Under the pieces are notes generated by a model. That model made no database searches, was not told where the DNA came from, and worked only from the letters and a program-made list of their open reading frames with translations. 63,599 bases of DNA. Origin: an uncultured Selenomonas sp. (lineage in GTDB: Bacteria > Bacillota > Negativicutes > Selenomonadales > Selenomonadaceae). Position numbers and translations under genes: made by a program. The stretch is from positions 1 to 63,599 of the forward strand of contig CAKPXP010000012.1 in the NCBI GenBank assembly GCA_934202005.1. Direction: 5' to 3'. Each line of letters starts with the position of its first letter. Within the stretch, counting starts at the first letter, position 1. This document shows positions 35,268 to 44,556 of this stretch, piece after piece.

Positions 35268-35431
35268 TAGGAACCACTGATTTATTCAGCACTCCGTCTT
35301 CAGGCGTCTGCACTGTCCTCTCGTCGCCCTACCATCCTCAGCGTAGCTTTGGCTACGCCTGCGGTCTGTCTCCGAAGAGTACAGCGCATCCACGTAAATC
35401 CGGAGCACTTCATTTCATCAGCGGTTCCTTT
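35268..35431 (-). repeat. MITE-like palindromic element, complete copy
   Basis: Reverse-orientation copy of the element at 20588-20752: starts GGAACCACTGATT (35270) and ends ATCAGCGGTTCCTT (35430). It lies between the PTS gene (ends 6 nt away) and the alpha-glucosidase, and would be transcribed with the PTS gene. Confidence 0.85.
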
Positions 35432-35436
35432 GCGTA

Positions 35437-37554
35437 TTAGAAAGAGATGACGTTCGTCTCGTTCGCCACGACTTTCTGATCCTCAACCTTCTTGAGCTGC
35501 GGATATTCCGCAGAGTTCGTAATGGCCATCATGACGGTGTTCGCGTAGCCAGCGTCCGTGATGACCTGCTTGTCGAACTTGATGAGCTTCTGGCCGGCCT
35601 TGACCTTGTCGCCCTGCTTGACGTAGCATTCGAAGCCCTGGCCTTTGAGGTTCACCGTATCGATGCCGATGTGGATGAGGAGCTCCGCGCCGTTCTCGAA
35701 GCGCAGGCCGACGGCATGGTTGCTGTCCACCATGACCATCGTGACCTCGGCGTCCGCCGGTGCGACGACCGTGTCGCCCGTCGGCTCGATGGCGACGCCG
35801 TCGCCCATCATCTTCTTGGAGAACATCTCGTCCTTGACCTCAGTCATATCGATGAGCTGGCCGCTGACGCAGGCCTTGATGCCCATCGCGAGGCCCTTGT
35901 CGGCGTGATCCGGCGCTGCCGCCGTCGGCGCGGACGGCGCGGAGAGCTCGGAGACGTCGCCGCCCTTGAGGAGCGCGTCGAAGTAGCTGCGCACCTGCGG
36001 GACGTTCATGCCGACGATGACCTGGATCGAGTGGCCGTTCTTCACGAGGCCGTAGGCGCCGGCCTTCGTGAACTTGCTCGAGGACGAGACTTTGTCGGGA
36101 TCCGCGACCGTGACGCGCAGGCGCGTCGCGCAGTTCGTGACTTCCTTGATGTTGGACGGGCCGCCGAGGCTGTCGAGATAGACACGCGCCTGGATCGCGA
36201 GCTTGTTGCCCGCGAGGCCCATCTGCTCCATCTCTTTCTTCGCCTGATACTCGGCCTTGGAGAAGAGCTTGTCCTCCGTGTCGTCGGACGTGCGGCCCGG
36301 CGTCGGATAGTCATTCTTGAGGATGAGATAACGGAACACGATGAAGTAGATGCAGAAGAACGCAGCGCCGATCACGATCTGCATGATGTACGTGCCAGCG
36401 TGATACTTGAAGAGCGGAATCCAGTTCTGCACGAAGCAGTCGATGAGACCGCCGCCGAAGTTGCCGGAGAGGCCGAAGAAGTAGAGCGTCGCGGAGAGCG
36501 TCGCCGCGAGCAGTGCGTGCACCGCGTAGAGGAGCGGCGCGACGAAGAGGAACGTGAACTCGAGCGGCTCTGTGATGCCGCAGAGGACAGCCGTGAGCGT
36601 TGCCGGGATGAGGAGCGTTGCGACCTTGCGCTTCTTCTCAGGACGTGCGCACATGTACATCGCGAGCGCCGCGCCCGGAAGACCGAAGACCTTGGAAGAA
36701 CCGTGGAGTGCGAAGCCACCCTGCGGGAACATCTCCTTCAGGGAGTGCGCGCTCGTTGCGAAATCATTGAGATGCTGCAGCCAGTAAGCCTGGATACCGC
36801 CATCGCAGACGGCCGGGCCGAACATGAATGGCAGATAGATGAAGTGATGCAGACCAGCCGGCAGGAGGATGCGTTCCGAGAACGTGTAGCACCAGACGCC
36901 GACGATGCCGCTCGTCTTGAGGAAGAACTGGAAGTTCTCGATGGCATGCTGGATGGCAGGCCATACGAAGCAGAACACGAGCGCCATCGGGATCATGAGC
37001 GCGAAGCCGACAGCCACGACGAACGCCGGGCCTTTGAAGATGCCGAGCCACTCAGGGATCTCCGTATCGTAGAAGTGGTTGTGCAGGTAGCTCGAGACGC
37101 AGGCGATGAAGATCGCGCCGAGCATGCCCATGTCGAGCGTCTTGATGTTCGCGATCATTGCGAGGCCCGTGCCGGCACCGGCCTTGGCGCTGTAGTCCAC
37201 GCCGAAGAAATCGCCGTGCAGTGCGAGGAAGCCCGAGATGAAGTAGTTGAACACCATGTAGATCATGAACGATTCCATGGCGGCGCGGCCCGGCTCCTTC
37301 TTCGCGAAGCCGATCGGCACGGCGATGGCGAAGAGGATCGGCATCTGCGCGAAGACGGCCCAGCCGCCCTGCTCTACGACATACCAGAAATCATACCAGA
37401 CAGTTCCCTTATCCGCAATCGAGCCCAGGAGCATCGTATTCTTGCAGATGATGGAAATTGCAACCGTAAGACCAAAGAATGCAAACAGGATGACCGGCGT
37501 GTACATCGCGCCGCCAAACCGCTGCAATTCCTGCATAACGCGGTCCTTTGACAT
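35437..37554 (-). CDS. PTS alpha-glucoside/glucose family EIICBA
   Basis: 705-aa phosphotransferase permease. EIIC (about residues 1-430) has about ten membrane segments with GITEPLEFTFLFVAP, the signature of glucose/maltose-family EIIC. EIIB (about 455-535) has phospho-Cys in TNCATRLRV. EIIA (about 560-700) has GDGVAIEP and phospho-His in LLIHIGIDTV. All three phosphoryl sites are present, so only EI and HPr are needed. The order C-B-A and neighbours (GH13 alpha-glucosidase, RpiR regulator) point to alpha-glucosides such as maltose or trehalose. ATG at 37554 follows GGAGGT. Confidence 0.93.
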   Translation of the reverse strand: MSKDRVMQELQRFGGAMYTPVILFAFFGLTVAISIICKNTMLLGSIADKGTVWYDFWYVVEQGGWAVFAQMPILFAIAVPIGFAKKEPGRAAMESFMIYMVFNYFISGFLALHGDFFGVDYSAKAGAGTGLAMIANIKTLDMGMLGAIFIACVSSYLHNHFYDTEIPEWLGIFKGPAFVVAVGFALMIPMALVFCFVWPAIQHAIENFQFFLKTSGIVGVWCYTFSERILLPAGLHHFIYLPFMFGPAVCDGGIQAYWLQHLNDFATSAHSLKEMFPQGGFALHGSSKVFGLPGAALAMYMCARPEKKRKVATLLIPATLTAVLCGITEPLEFTFLFVAPLLYAVHALLAATLSATLYFFGLSGNFGGGLIDCFVQNWIPLFKYHAGTYIMQIVIGAAFFCIYFIVFRYLILKNDYPTPGRTSDDTEDKLFSKAEYQAKKEMEQMGLAGNKLAIQARVYLDSLGGPSNIKEVTNCATRLRVTVADPDKVSSSSKFTKAGAYGLVKNGHSIQVIVGMNVPQVRSYFDALLKGGDVSELSAPSAPTAAAPDHADKGLAMGIKACVSGQLIDMTEVKDEMFSKKMMGDGVAIEPTGDTVVAPADAEVTMVMVDSNHAVGLRFENGAELLIHIGIDTVNLKGQGFECYVKQGDKVKAGQKLIKFDKQVITDAGYANTVMMAITNSAEYPQLKKVEDQKVVANETNVISF

Positions 37555-37675
37555 TTCCCTTACCTCCGTTTCTCATAAAGGCCTGACGCCCGCGCGTCCG
37601 CCGCCCGCGCCCGTTCCCGCTTCGACGCGCGGAACGCTTCCCAGGCGCGGCGACCGACACCGCTTGCCCCAAATC

Positions 37676-37741
37676 CCCTGCGGAACCGCCGATCCATTCA
37701 GCAGTTCCCTGCGGAAGCACCGATTCATTCAGCGCTTCTTG
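37676..37741. repeat. MITE end remnants
   Basis: Two back-to-back degenerate MITE termini (GCGGAACCGCCGATCCATTCAG and GCGGAAGCACCGATTCATTCAG type) in the gap upstream of the PTS gene. The rest of 37555-37835 has no gene; it holds the PTS leader and a perfect 10-bp palindrome AAGATATCTT at 37811-37820 that could be a regulator site. Confidence 0.5.
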
Positions 37742-37835
37742 ATGTTTGAGAATCTAAATCATTGCTTTGCTTGGCAGCCTTCGGCATCCTGCCTCCCGGC
37801 TCCCCAGACAAGATATCTTATGACTAAAGAATACA

Positions 37836-37871
37836 AAAAAGAAGCCGCGAAATCAATAGTTTCGCGGCTTT
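37836..37871 (-). terminator. Terminator of the rpiR-type gene
   Basis: 11-bp stem AAGCCGCGAAA with TTTCGCGGCTT (about 37842-37870), TTTTTT on the minus strand. Confidence 0.88.
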
Positions 37872-37934
37872 TGGGCACGTCCGCGCAGAGGACGCAATTT
37901 GTTACATTTTATAAAACTCGATACAAACGCTCTG

Positions 37935-38744
37935 TCATCGCGCCTTAGCGGCTGCGCGTTCCGCCTGCGGCTCCTCCAGCTCTTTCTGGTGGAGGTACAT
38001 GCGATACTTGACATACCAGATCTCGAGCAGCAGGAAATACGGCATCATCGACTGGAACGGCGGCCGTCCGTCGTCCTCCTTGTATAGCTGGAAGCGCGCC
38101 GGAGAGACGTAGAGATTGACCGTCGAGAGGCTCGCGAGCGTGTTGTCGTGCAGTTTCGTGATCGAGACGAGCGGGATGTCGCGCAGCTGGAGCTGCTGGG
38201 CGAAGTCCGTGACGTTCGGCGACTCCCCGGAGAACGAGATGAAGATGAAGCAATCGTCCTTCGTGACGCTCTGCACGATGGCGTTGAACTCCTCGCGCCC
38301 GCGGATCTCGTAGATGAGCACGTTGTCGTAGAAGAAGAGACGCTTGAGCTCCTGCACGACGTTGCTCTGCACGTAGCCCGAGGCATAGGTGAAGATGCGG
38401 TTCGCCTCATGGACGAGCTTGCTCGCCGCGTCGAAGTTGCGCGCCATGAGCTTCTGCCCCGTCTGGATGTAGAAATTCCCGAGATCCTTGAGCACGTCCT
38501 CGTGGTAGACCTCTCCCGTCGCTTCCTCCATCTTGAGCACGGCCTTGAGCTCGCCGAAGCCGTCGAGTCCGAGCTTCTGCGCGAAGCGCACGATGGTCGT
38601 CGACGACACCGAGCAGGCGCGCGCGAGCTCGTGGATGGAGATGTGGTGCACGGTCTGCCGGTGCATCACGATGTACTTCCAGATCACCATGTCCGTGGCG
38701 TTGAGGTCCTGTTTGTGTTTGTTGATGATTTCATCAAGTTGCAT
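37935..38744 (-). CDS. RpiR/MurR family transcriptional regulator
   Basis: 269-aa regulator: N-terminal HTH of the RpiR family (residues 1-80; HISIHELARACSVSSTTIVRFAQKLG) and a C-terminal SIS sugar-phosphate-binding domain (about 100-240; FTYASGYVQSNVVQEL, FISFSGESPNV). Such proteins sense phosphosugars and control the adjacent uptake genes, here the PTS and alpha-glucosidase. The ATG at 38744, 6 nt after GGGGGAG, is preferred to the longer frame. An extended -10 promoter lies at 38822. Confidence 0.92.
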   Translation of the reverse strand: MQLDEIINKHKQDLNATDMVIWKYIVMHRQTVHHISIHELARACSVSSTTIVRFAQKLGLDGFGELKAVLKMEEATGEVYHEDVLKDLGNFYIQTGQKLMARNFDAASKLVHEANRIFTYASGYVQSNVVQELKRLFFYDNVLIYEIRGREEFNAIVQSVTKDDCFIFISFSGESPNVTDFAQQLQLRDIPLVSITKLHDNTLASLSTVNLYVSPARFQLYKEDDGRPPFQSMMPYFLLLEIWYVKYRMYLHQKELEEPQAERAAAKAR

Positions 38745-38821
38745 GTTGACTCCCCCAAACATAAGGATTTTCTCCTTGGGATTTCGTGACGATTCCCCCA
38801 TCGTCCTATCCCTTTGCTTGT

Positions 38822-38827
38822 ATTATA
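38822..38827 (-). promoter_or_regulatory. Extended -10 promoter of the RpiR gene
   Basis: Minus strand TGATATAAT (hexamer at 38822-38827), about 80 nt before the start codon; the -35 is weak. Confidence 0.5.
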
Positions 38828-38924
38828 TCATAACAGACGCAGCGCGGTAATACGAAATAGGAGTAATTTCACAAAAACATCTATACACCTCTCAGCTCCG
38901 GCGCGCCCTCCGCCATGCGGCAAA

Positions 38925-38966
38925 CAAAAAAGCCGCTACCAGCATCCTCTGATGCGAGCAACGGCT
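38925..38966 (-). terminator. tRNA-Val terminator
   Basis: Long stem with a nested GCATC/GATGC pair (38931-38946 with 38951-38966) and TTTTTT on the minus strand, 12 nt beyond the CCA end. Confidence 0.9.
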
Positions 38967-38978
38967 CATCCATTCAAA

Positions 38979-39055
38979 TGGTGGGGTTAACAAGATTCGA
39001 ACTTGTGACCTCCTCGATGTCAACGAGACACTCTAACCAACTGAGCTATAACCCC
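38979..39055 (-). tRNA. tRNA-Val (anticodon GAC)
   Basis: 77 nt including encoded CCA. 7-bp acceptor stem GGGGTTA/TAACCCC, D-arm with AGCTCAGTTGGTTAGAG, anticodon stem TCTCG/CGAGG enclosing loop TTGACAT (anticodon GAC, valine), and T-loop GTTCGAATC. It has its own consensus promoter and terminator. Confidence 0.97.
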
Positions 39056-39076
39056 GATGCCTTAACGACAAGATTT

Positions 39077-39105
39077 ATTATAGCGGCACGATGCGATTTT
39101 GTCAA
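39077..39105 (-). promoter_or_regulatory. tRNA-Val promoter (perfect consensus)
   Basis: Minus strand TTGACA (39100-39105), 17-nt spacer, TATAAT (39077-39082), ending 21 nt before the mature 5' end. Confidence 0.9.
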
Positions 39106-39137
39106 CAACTTTTTTGAAAATCCGCGCGAAATTTTTC

Positions 39138-39470
39138 TCACCGCTTGCGCAGGAGATGGCGGCGCAGGATCGCGAGGTTCTGGAAGATGCGGAAGCCGAA
39201 GGTGAGGAGGGCGACATAGTAGAGGTCGATGCCGAGGCGGTCGCCGACGAAGACGAGCAGCGCCGCCATGAGCGCGTTCGAGAAGAAGCCGCTGACGAAG
39301 ACCTCGTTGTCGAATTTCTCGTCGGCGGCCGCACGCAGGCCGCCGAAGACGGCGTCGAGCGCGGCGAGCAGCGCGACGGAAAAGAGCTTCGCGTAGGCGA
39401 GCGGGATGGTGACGGGCGCGAGGAAGCCGATGGCGAGGCCGGCGAGCAACCCGAGGATGGGTAGGATCAT
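39138..39470 (-). CDS. sbp: Small basic protein Sbp (DUF1290)
   Basis: 110-aa membrane protein with three hydrophobic segments. The family pattern is MILPILGLLAGLAIGFLAPV, the central DAVFGGLRAAADEKFDNEVF, and a basic tail ending LRRHLLRKR. In Bacillus-type clusters sbp lies between ftsQ/DUF881 genes and ftsA; function unresolved. Its ATG overlaps the preceding stop codon (ATGA). It is the last gene of this cluster; ftsA does not follow. Confidence 0.9.
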   Translation of the reverse strand: MILPILGLLAGLAIGFLAPVTIPLAYAKLFSVALLAALDAVFGGLRAAADEKFDNEVFVSGFFSNALMAALLVFVGDRLGIDLYYVALLTFGFRIFQNLAILRRHLLRKR

Positions 39471-40153
39471 GGCGCCGCCTCCTCTTCTGTCTCATGCGCG
39501 TAGGTGTAGGTGAGCGCACCCTTGTAGGCGGGGATGTGGACGTCGTCCGCCGTCTCGATGACGAGCTCGATGCCCCAGACCTTGAGCGTGTCGGCGACGC
39601 CGCCGCGCATCTTGAGCGACTGCTCGAGGGCGTGCGTGTCGCCGATGGCGCGCACCTCGAACGGCGGCGCCGAGCGCACGTTGTTGACGGAGAGCGTCGG
39701 CCCCGCGCAGCGGATCTCGGATGTGCCCGTGAGGCGCTGGCCGTTGACGGAGAGGGCCTCCGCGCCCGCCGCGCGCAGCTCGTTGATGACCTTCAGGAGG
39801 TCGTCGTCGTGGATGAGGTAGAGGTTGGGGTTCTCCCCCGTCCTGGCCTTCCTGCTGCTGTCGTCGAGGCGCACGATGACGCCGGGGCCGACGAGCGGCG
39901 TGAGGCCCGCGCGCATGCGCACCTCGTCGCCTGCCTCCGCGCCCCCTGACGCGCTCTTGAGCTCTCTTACTTCCTGCTTGAGCTGGTCGCGCTCCTTCTC
40001 CGTCTCTATGAGGCGCGCCGCGACGTCCTCCGCGCGCTGCGCGGAGAGGTCGGCGCGTGTGTCGGCCGTCGTGCGGAGCTGCACGGCGAGCATGAAGCCG
40101 AGCACGAGCGTGGCGCAGGCGAGCGACCAGCTGCCCTTGCGAATCTTGATCAT
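39467..40153 (-). CDS. DUF881 family protein
   Basis: 228-aa single-pass membrane protein: N-terminal helix (residues 11-25), a coiled coil (about 45-68), then a DUF881 domain with GPGVIVRLDDS, NELRAAGAEALSVNGQRL, CAGPTLSVNN and PFEVRAIGD motifs. YlxW/YlxX-type proteins are found next to ftsQ and sbp in Firmicutes. ATG at 40153 after AGGAG; 16 nt downstream of ftsQ; overlaps sbp. Confidence 0.9.
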   Translation of the reverse strand: MIKIRKGSWSLACATLVLGFMLAVQLRTTADTRADLSAQRAEDVAARLIETEKERDQLKQEVRELKSASGGAEAGDEVRMRAGLTPLVGPGVIVRLDDSSRKARTGENPNLYLIHDDDLLKVINELRAAGAEALSVNGQRLTGTSEIRCAGPTLSVNNVRSAPPFEVRAIGDTHALEQSLKMRGGVADTLKVWGIELVIETADDVHIPAYKGALTYTYAHETEEEAAP

Positions 40154-40168
40154 ATAGCTCCTTCCTGA

Positions 40169-40918
40169 CTACTGCCGCAGCTTGATGAACGGGCTTTCGT
40201 AGCTGAAATCGACGTATTCGATGGGATGCGGGTTCTCGCGCAGGTCGTCGAGGAACGTCTGCGTGAGCCTGGCCTTCTCCTCGAGCCGCTCGAGCGCGCC
40301 GAGGCGGATCTGCACCGCGCCCGTCGTGTAGGCGACAATGCAGCCGGGGCGCAGGAGCGCGATCTCCGAGATCTGGTTGAGCGCGCCGGCGTCGAGCTGG
40401 CTGAGGAACGCGAGCATCTGCTGCACGGTCTCGTCGCTCACGCTGTCGCCGACGTATTTCCCGTGGGCCTTGACTCCCGTGATGAGCGGGATCTGCATGT
40501 GGCCGAGGGATTTGTGCACGGCGACGATGCGGCCCGTGCGGTCGAGATCCGCATAGCCGTAGTCCGTCGCGATGGCCGCGACGAGGCTGCGCTCCTCGAT
40601 GTGGATGTCGAGGCCGTCGGGCAGGCTGCGGCGCACGGTCGCCTCCTCGATGCGCAGGTCGCTCTCGAGGCGGTGCTTGATCTCATCCGTCTGGAGGCGG
40701 AAGAGCGGCTCGCCCTTGTGAACGCCCGCGATGCTCCAGATATCCGCCTCTGTGAGCGTCTGCATGCCGTCGACGGAGATGCGCTGGAGCACGAAGAGCG
40801 GCGAGTAGACGACGACCGTCAGGAGCACGGCCGCCGCGGCGAGCAGCGTCACGCCCTTGATGAGGCGGCGCGGGCTGCGCCGGCGCGGCGGCATGCCCTC
40901 CGTATGGTCTTTTTCCAT
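40169..40918 (-). CDS. ftsQ: Cell division protein FtsQ/DivIB
   Basis: 249-aa bitopic divisome protein. Short basic cytosolic N-terminus, membrane helix at about residues 24-44, POTRA domain (FVLQRISVDGMQTLTEADIWSIAGV, about 43-110), then the FtsQ beta domain ending in the family-typical PIEYVDFSYESPFIKL. Binds FtsL/FtsB in the septal synthase complex. ATG at 40918 after AGGGAAG; downstream of ddl by about 50 nt. Confidence 0.92.
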   Translation of the reverse strand: MEKDHTEGMPPRRRSPRRLIKGVTLLAAAAVLLTVVVYSPLFVLQRISVDGMQTLTEADIWSIAGVHKGEPLFRLQTDEIKHRLESDLRIEEATVRRSLPDGLDIHIEERSLVAAIATDYGYADLDRTGRIVAVHKSLGHMQIPLITGVKAHGKYVGDSVSDETVQQMLAFLSQLDAGALNQISEIALLRPGCIVAYTTGAVQIRLGALERLEEKARLTQTFLDDLRENPHPIEYVDFSYESPFIKLRQ

Positions 40919-40966
40919 GGCGCTTCCCTGCCTTTCCTGCTCCCCTCCGGCCTCGCGGCGGAGGTG

Positions 40967-41908
40967 TTATCTCCGGTAGCCCGCCATCGCGAGGATGCGC
41001 TCGCACAGCTCCGGGAACTCGATGCCCATGGCGCGGCCCGCATCCGGCACGAGGGAGAGCTCCGTCATGCCGGGGACGGAGTTGACCTCGATGACGTAGG
41101 GGGTGCCGTCCTCGCCGAGCATCATGTCGACGCGCGCGACGCCGCGGCAGCCGCAGGCTGTGAAGGTCTTGACGGCGAGGGCCTGGATCTCCCGCGTCTT
41201 TTCCTCTGAGACGGGCGCGGGGATGATGTGGTGCGAGGCGCCCTTCGTGTATTTGCTCTCGTAGTCGTAGCGGCCCGACTCGGTCGTGATCTCGATGATG
41301 GGGAAGGCTTCCTTTTTCTCCTCATCGCCCCAGACGGCGACGGTGAGCTCGCGTCCCTTGATGAACTGCTCGACGAGCACCTCGTCGTTGTAGCGGAACG
41401 CGTCGGCGAGGGCCTTTTTGAGGTCCGCCGCCTGCTCGACGATGTAGACGCCGATGGAGGAGCCCTGCGAGGCCGCCTTGACGACGACGGGCAGGCCGAA
41501 GTCCCGTGTGATCTCCGCCGCGAGGTCGCGCGCGGCGAGCTCGTAGGCGTGGTAGGTATGGGAGCGCGGCGTCGAGATGCCCTCGGCGACGAAGACGCGC
41601 TTGGAGGCCGCCTTGTCCATCGTGACGGCGGCGGCGAGGACGCCCGAGCCCGTGTAGGGGATGCCGAGCATGTCGAGCGTGCCCTGCAGCACGCCGTCCT
41701 CGCCGAATTTGCCGTGGAGCGCGTTGAAGACGATGGCGGGATCCGCCGCCTTGATCTCCTCGGCGAAGGTCTGCGGGTGGAGCTCCATGCCGACGGCGGG
41801 ATAGCCCTTCGACTGGAGGGCGCTCAGGATGGCCGTGCCCGTCTGGCGGGAGATGGCCGCTTCCGTAGAGGTGCCGCCCATGATGACGACGATCTTATCT
41901 TTTTTCAT
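40967..41908 (-). CDS. ddl: D-alanine--D-alanine ligase
   Basis: 313-aa ATP-grasp ligase making the D-Ala-D-Ala dipeptide of peptidoglycan. N-terminal MGGTSTEAAISRQTG, HGKFGEDGVLQG near residue 90, the ATP-grasp region VVKAASQGSSIGV, and the C-terminal YVIEVNSVPGMTELSLVP with metal-binding Glu/Asn. Usual Ddl size. I do not call the omega-loop residue that separates D-Ala from D-Lac specificity. Confidence 0.96.
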   Translation of the reverse strand: MKKDKIVVIMGGTSTEAAISRQTGTAILSALQSKGYPAVGMELHPQTFAEEIKAADPAIVFNALHGKFGEDGVLQGTLDMLGIPYTGSGVLAAAVTMDKAASKRVFVAEGISTPRSHTYHAYELAARDLAAEITRDFGLPVVVKAASQGSSIGVYIVEQAADLKKALADAFRYNDEVLVEQFIKGRELTVAVWGDEEKKEAFPIIEITTESGRYDYESKYTKGASHHIIPAPVSEEKTREIQALAVKTFTACGCRGVARVDMMLGEDGTPYVIEVNSVPGMTELSLVPDAGRAMGIEFPELCERILAMAGYRR

Positions 41909-42000
41909 TTTGTGCAGTATTCCTTTCCAAAAGGTGTCCCGGCCGCGCGGCTTGCGATGACGCGGACAGGGAGACGAACCGATCAGGCGCAGCGCCCGCC

Positions 42001-43404
42001 TCAGGCATTCTTTTTCTCGAGCAGCGCAACGAGCTCCTCGCCGGAGCGGTAGATGTCGCCCGCGCCCATGGTGATGATGAGGTCGCCGTCCTCGGCGAGC
42101 GCGGCGAGCTTCGCCGCGACGTCCTCGCGGCGCGGCACGTAGATGACGTGCGCGCCCGTCTGACGCTCGACCTCCGCGCGGATGGTCTCGCCGCTGATGC
42201 CGGGGATGGGCGCCTCGCCCGCGCTGTAGACGTCGGTGAGCACGAGGATGTCGGCGCTCACGAACGCCCGGCCGAACTCCTTCGCGAGGAGCTGCGTGCG
42301 CGAGTAGCGGTGCGGCTGAAACGCGCAGATGAGGCGCTTGGGTGCCGTCTCTCGCGCGGCCTTGAGCGTCGCCGCGATCTCGGTCGGATGGTGCGCGTAG
42401 TCATCGACGATCCAGACGCCGCGGACGTGGCCCTTCGTCTGGAAGCGGCGCTTCGCGCCGTGGAACGCGGCGAGGCCCGCCGCCATTTTGGGGAACGGCA
42501 CGCCGATTGAGAGGCCCGTGACGATGCAGGCGAGCGCGTCGAGGACGTTGTGGCGGCCGGGGATGTTGAGCGTGACATGACCGAGCGTCTCCGCGCCGTG
42601 CACGACGTCGAACGCGATGCCCTTGCCCTCGGTGCGGATGTTCTTCGCCCGATAGTCCGCGGGGCAGTCGATGGCGTAGGAGTAATATTTGCGGTCGATG
42701 GTCTTTGCGATGGCGCGCAGGTTCTCGTTCTCGAAGCAGAGCACGGCGTAGCCGTCCTGCTCCGCCGTGTTCTCGATGAACTGGCGGAACGCCTTGATGA
42801 TGTTCTCCATCGTGCCGTAGTGATCCATGTGGTCGTCCTCGACGTTCGTGACGACGGCGATATAGGGATGGAGCTTGAGGAAGGTGCCGTCGCTCTCGTC
42901 GGCCTCGGAGACGAGGTAGTCGCCCGTGCCGGCCTCGGCGTTCGTGCCGAGATCCGGCACCTCGCCGCCGACGACGATGGTCGGCGAGATGCCCGCGGCC
43001 TTGAGCGTGACGCCGAGCATGGAGGTCGTCGTCGTCTTGCCGTGCGAGCCGGCGACGGCGATGCCCTTGTACTCATTGACGAGCGCCGCGTTGATGTCCG
43101 AGCGGTGGAGCTTCGGGATGCCGAGGTCGCGCGCCGCGAGCACCTCGGGGTTGTCGTAGGGGATGGCGGTCGAGACGACGATGGCGTCGGCGCCGCGCAC
43201 GTTCTCCGCGCGCTGGCCGCCGAGCGTCACGCGCGCGCCGAGCTTCCTGAGATTTTCGATGATGCCGGAGTCCGCCCGGTCGGAGCCCGTGACCTCGTAG
43301 CCGAGCTCGCAGAGGATCTTCGCGAGCGGGCTCATGCCGGCGCCGCCGATGCCGACGAAATGGATGGTATGGATGCCTTTGAGTTCTTTCAGGTCTTTCT
43401 GCAC
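42001..43404 (-). CDS. murC: UDP-N-acetylmuramate--L-alanine ligase
   Basis: 467-aa Mur ligase. N-terminal Rossmann GIGGAGMSPLAKIL, ATP loop GSHGKTTTTSM near residue 115, ESDGTFL, NVEDDHMDHYG, and C-terminal FQPHRYSRT. MurC adds L-Ala to UDP-MurNAc. The start is GTG at 43404 behind GAGGAAG. No murB follows; ddl does. Confidence 0.96.
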   Translation of the reverse strand: MQKDLKELKGIHTIHFVGIGGAGMSPLAKILCELGYEVTGSDRADSGIIENLRKLGARVTLGGQRAENVRGADAIVVSTAIPYDNPEVLAARDLGIPKLHRSDINAALVNEYKGIAVAGSHGKTTTTSMLGVTLKAAGISPTIVVGGEVPDLGTNAEAGTGDYLVSEADESDGTFLKLHPYIAVVTNVEDDHMDHYGTMENIIKAFRQFIENTAEQDGYAVLCFENENLRAIAKTIDRKYYSYAIDCPADYRAKNIRTEGKGIAFDVVHGAETLGHVTLNIPGRHNVLDALACIVTGLSIGVPFPKMAAGLAAFHGAKRRFQTKGHVRGVWIVDDYAHHPTEIAATLKAARETAPKRLICAFQPHRYSRTQLLAKEFGRAFVSADILVLTDVYSAGEAPIPGISGETIRAEVERQTGAHVIYVPRREDVAAKLAALAEDGDLIITMGAGDIYRSGEELVALLEKKNA

Positions 43405-43446
43405 TTTTTCTTCCTCATTTCTTGGGATATACGGACGCCGCGCCTC

Positions 43447-44556
43447 TCAGCGCGCCGCGATGGAGAGCACGAGCTCCGCGATGTCCGCCGCGGCCTCGGG
43501 ACGGCCCAGATGGCGGCTCGCCGCCGCCATCTGCGCGAGCTTTGCTGGCTCTGAGAGGAGCTCCGTGAGCACGCTCGCGAGCCGCTCGCTCGAAAGATCT
43601 CGGTCGAGGATCATGCGCGCCGCGCCTGCCTCCTCGAGTGCGCGCGCGTTGTGCTCCTGATGGTTCTCCGCCGCGTAGGGATAGGGCACGAGGATCGCGG
43701 GGATGCCGCGCGCCGTGAGCTCGGCGAGCCCCGTCGCGCCCGCGCGGAAGACGGCGAGATCCGCCATCGCCTGCGCCTGCGGCATATCGTAGAGATAGGG
43801 CACGACCTTGATGTGCGGCGCCGCCGCGAGATCGACGCCCGCGTCCTTGAGCCGCGAGAGCTCGGCCTCATACTCGCCCTTGCCCGTCGCGAGCAGGAAC
43901 TGCACCTCTGCGTGGTGTTGCGCCTCCTTGAGCACGCCGACCATCGCGCGGTTGATGGCGCGCGCGCCGCGGCTGCCGCCCGAGACGAGCACGACGCGGC
44001 GGTCGCCCGAGAAGCCGTAGGCCTTGAGGCCGTCCTCGCGGCGCGCGGTCAGAACCTCGCTGCGGATGGGATTGCCCGTGCAGACGGTCTTCGCCGCGGG
44101 GAAGTGGCGCATGGCCTCCTCCGTGCCCGTCGCGATCTTCGTGACGAAACGGGAGAGCAGCTTGTTCGTGATGCCCGGCACGACGTTCTGCTCCTGGATG
44201 AGCGTCGGCACGCCCGCGAGGCTCGCCGCGAGCAGGATGGGCCCGCAGACGTAGCCGCCCGTGCCGATGGCCGCGTCGGGGCGGAACTTGCGCACGAGGC
44301 GCGCGGCCTTGCCGACGCCGACGAGCGCCTTGCCCGCGCGGCGCAGATTGTCGAGCGTGATGTGACGCTCGAAGCCCTGCAGGTCGATGGTCGCGAACGG
44401 CAGTCCTTCCTTCGGCACGATGTCGGCCTCGAGGCCGCGCCGCGTACCGACGTAGAGGAACTCCGCCTCCGGCACGCGCGCCTTGAGCGCGCGGATGATG
44501 GTGATGGCCGGGTAGATGTGGCCGCCCGTGCCGCCGCCCGATACGATGATTCTCAC
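43447..44556 (-). CDS. murG: MurG glycosyltransferase
   Basis: 369-aa UDP-GlcNAc--N-acetylmuramyl-(pentapeptide)-undecaprenol GlcNAc transferase. GGGTGGHIYPAI loop at residues 7-18, GGYVCGPILLAA, and the C-terminal donor site GSRGARAINRA and FRAGATGLAELTARGIPAILVPYPYA. Peripheral inner-membrane enzyme making lipid II. GTG start overlaps the murD stop codon (GTGA), leaving no space for ftsW, which usually lies here. Confidence 0.96.
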   Translation of the reverse strand: MRIIVSGGGTGGHIYPAITIIRALKARVPEAEFLYVGTRRGLEADIVPKEGLPFATIDLQGFERHITLDNLRRAGKALVGVGKAARLVRKFRPDAAIGTGGYVCGPILLAASLAGVPTLIQEQNVVPGITNKLLSRFVTKIATGTEEAMRHFPAAKTVCTGNPIRSEVLTARREDGLKAYGFSGDRRVVLVSGGSRGARAINRAMVGVLKEAQHHAEVQFLLATGKGEYEAELSRLKDAGVDLAAAPHIKVVPYLYDMPQAQAMADLAVFRAGATGLAELTARGIPAILVPYPYAAENHQEHNARALEEAGAARMILDRDLSSERLASVLTELLSEPAKLAQMAAASRHLGRPEAAADIAELVLSIAAR

